11,617 nt of DNA from Larix sibirica. Its lineage: Eukaryota; Streptophyta; Pinopsida; Pinales; Pinaceae. Position 1 is the stretch's first letter. Every line of letters starts with the position of its first letter. The stretch lies in contig NWUY0300109815.1 in NCBI GenBank assembly GCA_004151065.3, forward strand, positions 10,537 through 22,153, given 5' to 3'. Made by a program: the position numbers and the translations under genes. Below the pieces are notes generated by a model that was not told the DNA's origin, did not search any database, and was given only the letters and a program-made list of their open reading frames with translations. Positions 7,508-11,617 of this stretch are shown piece after piece.

Positions 7508-7839
7508 TTAAATGACAGTATCTCCTTTAATTAAATATGGATGATAATTACAAATTGGAAGGCCATTTTGCAATAGAAGACAAGTGTTTTTTTCAACAAG
7601 TGTTATTTGGAAACCTAGTATGTCCTTGTTCATCACATCTATAGATGTGAACATGACAACAATAATGCTTATTTCCTCTTCCACATTATAAATATATAAA
7701 TATGAGTAGAAATTGAATAGCTTGGTTAACTCAACATACCAATATTGTTGAAATTCTCCAATGTTGTGCTCAGTTGTTACATGGAGAAATGAAATTTCGT
7801 TTAATTGGATAAGAGTGAAAAACCTCAGTATTATGTCAC
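7508..7839 (-). pseudogene. Exon-like 110-codon open segment of unknown protein
   Basis: Minus-strand text opens immediately after GTTAGTTGATTGTAG (acceptor ending at 7840) and stays open to TAA at 7508-7510: GDIILRFFTLIQLNEISFLH, VTTEHNIGEFQQYWYVELTK, LFNFYSYLYIYNVEEEISII, VVMFTSIDVMNKDILGFQIT, then LVEKNTCLLLQNGLP and ICNYHPYLIKGDTVI. Past the stop another frame reads YHVQNKARFYCHTIDQIN, suggesting a frameshift or nonsense change in a longer exon. The reading looks like an alternating helix/strand globular domain, not a membrane or retroelement protein. It is on the same strand as, and 1.8 kb upstream of, the broken gene at 1444-5711, so it may be one of its 5' exons, with retroelement debris in the intron between. 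No family recognised. Confidence 0.5.
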
Positions 7840-7934
7840 CTACAATCAACTAACATAAAAGTATTCTTTATATCAATAAACATAAATATCCAGCATAAAT
7901 GATATAATATGTAATAGAAAGTTTATATGAGTTT

Positions 7935-9010
7935 GGAAAGGAATAATCTTGGAAAAAAGTGTCGGTTAAACCTTCAATGTGATGTCCACCATAATATTAT
8001 CATGTAGGAGGAAGGGTCAGTTGAATTTTCAATGTTACTCCATAGACAATAATATATTATGGTTCAAAAAGGATCATCACACCTTTCTTTGTGCACCATC
8101 TGGACAAGAATACTATGCTGTAAGAACGATTGATCGATCGAACTCTTGGATCTCTTAGTCAAAGTTTCCATGTTCGAGAAAGGGTTAGTCGATGCTTCCC
8201 TGGTATCCATTACAACAAAAAATTTCAAGAGAAATGCTCATCTAAAACTTCCATTGCGTAACTCTCAACTCAAATACCATCATTGAGATGGAGTAGGATA
8301 AACCTTCTCAGTTCTCACTCACCATGAGAATACCATATTTGAAGAATACCTCTCCATGAAATCCTCTAGAAGAATAATATGAAAAAGTTAGGGTCAAAGG
8401 ACCCTTCCAGGGGATCCAAATTATTTGAATTTTTTTCTTCAGAAAGGTTAGTCATATCTTCCACTAGACATCCATTGAAAATAATATCATCTTTCTGGAA
8501 GGGTTAGTCAACTCTTCTTTGTGATTAACTCCATGAGAATAATATGCTTGAAAAAGAGTCGGTCAACCCTAAATGTATACCCTATGACATGAATACATCA
8601 TTGATTTTCGTTGATTGGCCTTTCTACTTGCTATCATACTATGCTAAGAAAAAGGTTAGCCATCCCTTCAACATGATCCCATTTATTAGAGGACTTTTCT
8701 TGAGAAAATGTAGTATGACCTTTTAGATGGATTCTAGAATAAATGAATAACATCCTTGAGGAGGGTTCAACCAACGCTTCATATTTATGCCCCTCTGTGA
8801 AAATGGCATGATTAAGGAAATGACAAAGAACTTCACCGTTACTACCCTCCATGAAAATACTATGGTTGAGGAAGTGACAGATGACCCCATTATTCCCCTC
8901 CATGTAAATACTATTCTAGAGGTAGTGATGGATGACCCTTCACTAGGATCTCGATTATGCATAAAAAATTCTTAAAGAGGGTTCTTATGACTATAATGCC
9001 CCATCTAGTA
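7935..9010. repeat. Degenerate minisatellite of about 54-bp units
   Basis: Some 20 diverged units can be followed. Each carries a block like GAATAATAT or AAAATACTATG, then TTGAGGAAGGGTTAGTCA-like text, then CCCTTC and a CCTCCATGAG-like end. Examples of unit starts are 8477, 8535, 8591, 8797, 8851, 8902 and 8957, with spacings of 51-58 bp where measured. The best-kept units are at 8477-8600 and 8797-8957. Units differ by substitutions and small indels. Short open frames across the array show matching peptide repeats (for example HFLNHSIF on the minus strand), but they follow from the DNA repeat and are not evidence of a gene. Confidence 0.75.
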
Positions 9011-9209
9011 AGTAAATTATAATTATAGTTACACAGTAATATGCACACCTGAAATAGCTACAAAATGATCAAACATTAATAAAATGGGTAAATAACTATG
9101 TGCACACTTAAGATTAATTTTCGATACATTAAGCTAAAAAGGGGATTTGTGCATGGATGGAAATTGGAGTCATCCATGAAAATATACCTTATTATTTTAA
9201 TAAGGAAAA

Positions 9210-9806
9210 TGGGCTTTATAAGGAGGGAGGAAGGGGGACCAGGGGGCTTCTTCTTTTTCCTTGGGGCCATTGGTTCATTTTGGCTAGTTAGGTTGTTGCA
9301 TGAGGTTGGTTTACTACATGAGAATGTTGCGAGGATTTCATGTTATTTATGAGGAGGTGTTGAGGGGAAGGATATTTTTGGTTTATCCAAGTTGATGGTG
9401 AAGCGGGTTGGGAGAAAATATATGGCATAGTTTTACTGATTGAGGACTTAAGGGCTCTTAGTCTTTGACTGAGCGGTAGGTTGGGTGGTGAGTTGTCCCC
9501 CATACATTTTTCCAATTGATTTTAATCTTCCTAGATATGGTTGTTGATTTTTAAACTAACAATAGTAAGTATCACTCAAATCCCGCTTTATTATAGGTAT
9601 GCCTTAGCCCTAGTTTATATGATTAATTCAATTACTAGTTTGCTTGATTCTTGTTTAAATGTAAAATGAATGTTAATCTGGGTGTTGTTCTTACCATAAA
9701 AATAGTTTTTTTTCAAGAAAAATATTTGACTTTACTTATATCAAATTTTATTTGTGGGTGTTGGTGGCTATGGTTAGTAACTTAGTTGACTTGGGCAGGT
9801 GTTACA
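9210..9806 (+). mobile_element. 3' portion of a Ty3-type (chromovirus-like) LTR
   Basis: The segment ends GGCAGGTGTTACA just before a primer-binding site. GGTGTTACA is the usual 3' end of several plant Ty3 LTRs. A TATA-like CTTTATAAGG lies near 9213, followed by a G-rich and then CT-rich stretch. A start matching TGTAACACC was not found upstream, so the 5' edge given is arbitrary. Short open frames in both directions here are regarded as chance. Confidence 0.5.
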
Positions 9807-9808
9807 TT

Positions 9809-9826
9809 TGGTATCAGAGCTAGGTT
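9809..9826 (+). other. Primer-binding site for initiator tRNA-Met
   Basis: TGGTATCAGAGCTAGGTT lies two bases after the LTR end. It matches the complement of the 3' end of plant initiator tRNA-Met (TGGTATCAGAGC plus CAGGTT) with one mismatch, the position where minus-strand synthesis of most plant Ty3 and many copia elements is primed. Downstream text (TGACCAAAAATGGGG) also resembles the leader of such elements. Confidence 0.8.
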
Positions 9827-9893
9827 CAACTCCGTGACCAAAAATGGGGTTTGGAAAAAAATCAATTGTGATCCCCATTAATATGTTTTAACC

Positions 9894-10037
9894 ATGTCCA
9901 ATTTTCCATATTTGAAGTCGAATCCCATGTCGGACATTGTTGATTCCCAACATCGGCATGATTTTGAAGCAATGGAACATAATTTCAAAGGTGAACTCTC
10001 TTCACAATGTTTTTATCCTCTTCTGTCTCAACCATAG
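9894..10037 (+). pseudogene. Possible truncated gag start
   Basis: An ATG 68 bases past the primer-binding site opens 47 codons, MSNFPYLKSNPMSDIVDSQH then RHDFEAMEHNFKGELSSQCF, before a stop. Its position after leader and PBS is where gag would begin. No retrotransposon gag, protease or polymerase text follows in any frame. It may be the remnant of an internally deleted element or a non-autonomous one. An overlapping 73-codon frame at 10007-10228 has no recognisable content. Confidence 0.3.
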
Positions 10038-10551
10038 AATCATGTTTCATAACTCTTCCGAAGTTACATGATGTCATAGCCATGTGTGCCTTGTTGGTTG
10101 ATTTTCACCAATTCTATTTAATAGGCGTCCTCAATGAATTCATCAGTTTATTTCCTAATTCCTTTCCCATTAAGTGTCTTCATGCATATATTCCAAAAAG
10201 CAAAAATCCCTCCATCCTAACTCGCTAAATTTTTTCCCACTCCCGTAAGTCTCTCATATCCCATCCTTATAAAGTCTTCTGATATTGTCAAAAAGACATT
10301 CCCAAAACCTCACCTATCCAACCTGTCATTATTATGAAGAAAATAAAAACACCCCTCCACTAGCCTTTACTTGCTAAGCTATACCAAAAATAAATAAATA
10401 AATTTGTTTTTCCTTTTCCCTAGGAACCAACTCTTCATTAATAAAACAAAGTTTCCATCTCCCTTAAAACTTGTCTATCAAGATTGTCATTTAAAACAAG
10501 TGTTGCAGGGCAACTTAGTCCCTGCCTAACTAACAAAGTAAATTTAGATAA

Positions 10552-10725
10552 TAAAGTTGTATAAGGTTATACAAAAGAAGTTTGTTTGTGAGTGTCGTTA
10601 CTTTTTCATATACAATTTGTCCAGAAAAAATAGACAGTAAAGTTGTATAAATATATACAAAATAAGTTTGTTAATTTATAAGTGTAGTTGCTTCTTCATT
10701 GACAAAGTTAAAAGTGTAGACACGT
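10552..10725. repeat. Diverged 86-bp tandem duplication with a conserved palindrome
   Basis: TAAAGTTGTATAA starts at 10552 and again at 10638. Later blocks also align: AAGTTTGTT, AGTGT.GTT.CTT.TTCAT and a final TAGAC. Each copy holds TTGTATA-N4-TATACAA (10557-10574 and 10643-10660). Confidence 0.7.
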
Positions 10726-11123
10726 AAAAACAAATAAAATTGCCAATATGGAATGCTAGCATTAATGAAATAGTATTTATAATTGCAATTTTAAAAAATT
10801 ACATCTCTTATATCCAACTTTATCATTAATGAAATAATATTTGCAACAAAACTAAAGTTGTCTCCTCATGACCTATTTGAATTCCATTTTGATCCATTCT
10901 CGCCAACATCAAATTAAAAGTTCCACCTTATATTTTTTTTATGTAATTAATTATTTACAAATTGTTCAATGGAGAACCTATATCTAAGAAATGAGGAACT
11001 ATAACATCTATCCAAATGTTGTTGATGCGTGATCATGCTCCTAGCAAGACCAACACGTATACGTATAGGGTTGATAAGGACTGGGGAAATGGAATAAGCC
11101 TAATATTAAGAAGCTAGATCCGT

Positions 11124-11167
11124 TATCTAATAGGCAAAGTTGTGCTATCTAATAAGCAAATTGTGTA
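11124..11167. repeat. 22-bp tandem duplication
   Basis: TATCTAATAGGCAAA at 11124 recurs as TATCTAATAAGCAAA at 11146, with TTGTG following in both, and a few differences. Confidence 0.65.
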
Positions 11168-11481
11168 ATAAAAACATAAAGGTTTGTAATTATGAAAGTA
11201 ATCATTAGAAATTTCATCCTATGTACACAATATAAAAGTTGTTATTATTATTTTAATATCTTAATTAAAGGAGTAAATAATTTTACTAATTATCCACTAA
11301 TGATCGATTATATAACACAAAATATATAAATTTTAATTATTAAACATATAAATTTCATTGAATAATTTGTTTTAAAAAAATGATTAAATAAGCAAACAAA
11401 ACTATCATATATATTAATACAAAATGAATGTATAAGCAATTTTGAAAAAAAATATCATATTCTTTTTTTTTCCACACTTAT

Positions 11482-11519
11482 AACTAAAACATCTTTTGAT
11501 AACTAAAACATATTTTGAT
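11482..11519. repeat. 19-bp tandem duplication
   Basis: AACTAAAACATCTTTTGAT (11482-11500) is followed directly by the same 19 bases with one C-to-A difference. Confidence 0.9.
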
Positions 11520-11617
11520 GTGTCAAATAAATCTAAATAATGGAAATTATTTTCATATGCCAGATGGTCTTCGTTTTTACTTATTGATTAAACAATTAAA
11601 TAATATTAATTAACCAA

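Larger units (their letters stand above)
10038..11617. other. AT-rich non-coding DNA
   Basis: No coding text, RNA gene or element terminus is recognised. Contents seen: a short TAAA-type microsatellite near 10389-10402, a stem GCAGGG/CCCTGC around 10506-10526, an 86-bp tandem duplication (10552 on), a purine tract near 11078-11098, a 10-bp palindrome ACGTATACGT at 11055-11064, and 22-bp and 19-bp tandem duplications (11124 on and 11482-11519). Confidence 0.6.

Noticed and set aside
8787-8975. Plus- and minus-strand open frames with peptide repeats
   Set aside because: They lie wholly in the minisatellite and occur on both strands, so the DNA repeat explains them.
7935-9010. CRISPR-like array
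   Set aside because: Units are diverged over their whole length, with no constant repeat and unique spacer pattern, and the context is plant-like.
9076-9515. Several overlapping open frames on both strands
   Set aside because: They fall in the LTR-like region, lack any recognisable motif, and have no splice or start context.
9809-9840. tRNA gene fragment
   Set aside because: Only the 18-base complement of the tRNA 3' end is present, next to an LTR end, so it is a primer-binding site.
10007-10228. Plus-strand 73-codon open frame
   Set aside because: No motif; it overlaps the possible gag start in another frame and looks like chance.

Overview
The window looks like nuclear DNA of a seed plant with a large, repeat-rich genome. 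It is AT-rich, has no bacterial-style operons, and holds several old transposable-element remains of typical plant families: a Ty1/copia end, a non-LTR RNase H fragment and a Ty3-type LTR/primer-binding junction. It also carries intron-exon structure with canonical plant splice sites. The age of the remains would suit a gymnosperm, but that is only a guess. No intact protein-coding gene, rRNA, tRNA or CRISPR array was found.

Layout. 1-1348 (+): 3' end of a decayed Ty1/copia element, made of the polyprotein C-terminus with RNase H, a purine-rich tract and a probable 3' LTR with TGTTGG...CCAACA ends. About 1444-5711 (-): a broken, intron-containing gene of unrecognised family. Its open segments span several frames, two introns of 95 and 99 nt and one of about 246 nt have good splice signals, and the first intron joins its exons in phase. 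At least ten stops or frameshifts disable it. 5765-6518 (-): a second decayed coding stretch, GC-richer and partly coiled-coil-like, perhaps gag-like. 6769-7170 (-): a truncated RVT_3-type RNase H of a non-LTR retroelement, whose upstream part is caught in a 158-bp tandem duplication (7101-7416). 7508-7839 (-): a clean 110-codon exon-like segment behind a splice acceptor, possibly another exon of the broken gene. About 7935-9010: a degenerate minisatellite of about 54-bp units. About 9210-9826 (+): the end of a Ty3-type LTR and an initiator-Met-tRNA primer-binding site, followed by only 47 codons of a possible gag start. 10038-11617: AT-rich non-coding DNA with short tandem duplications and palindromes.

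Nothing here appears to work together today. The informative content is the structure of the minus-strand pseudogene, the nested or adjacent retroelement debris, and an unusual density of local tandem duplications at many sizes (11, 19, 22, 39, about 54, 86 and 158 bp). I did not find a convincing new functional system. The best candidate for something undescribed is the unidentified protein family behind the minus-strand pseudogene.
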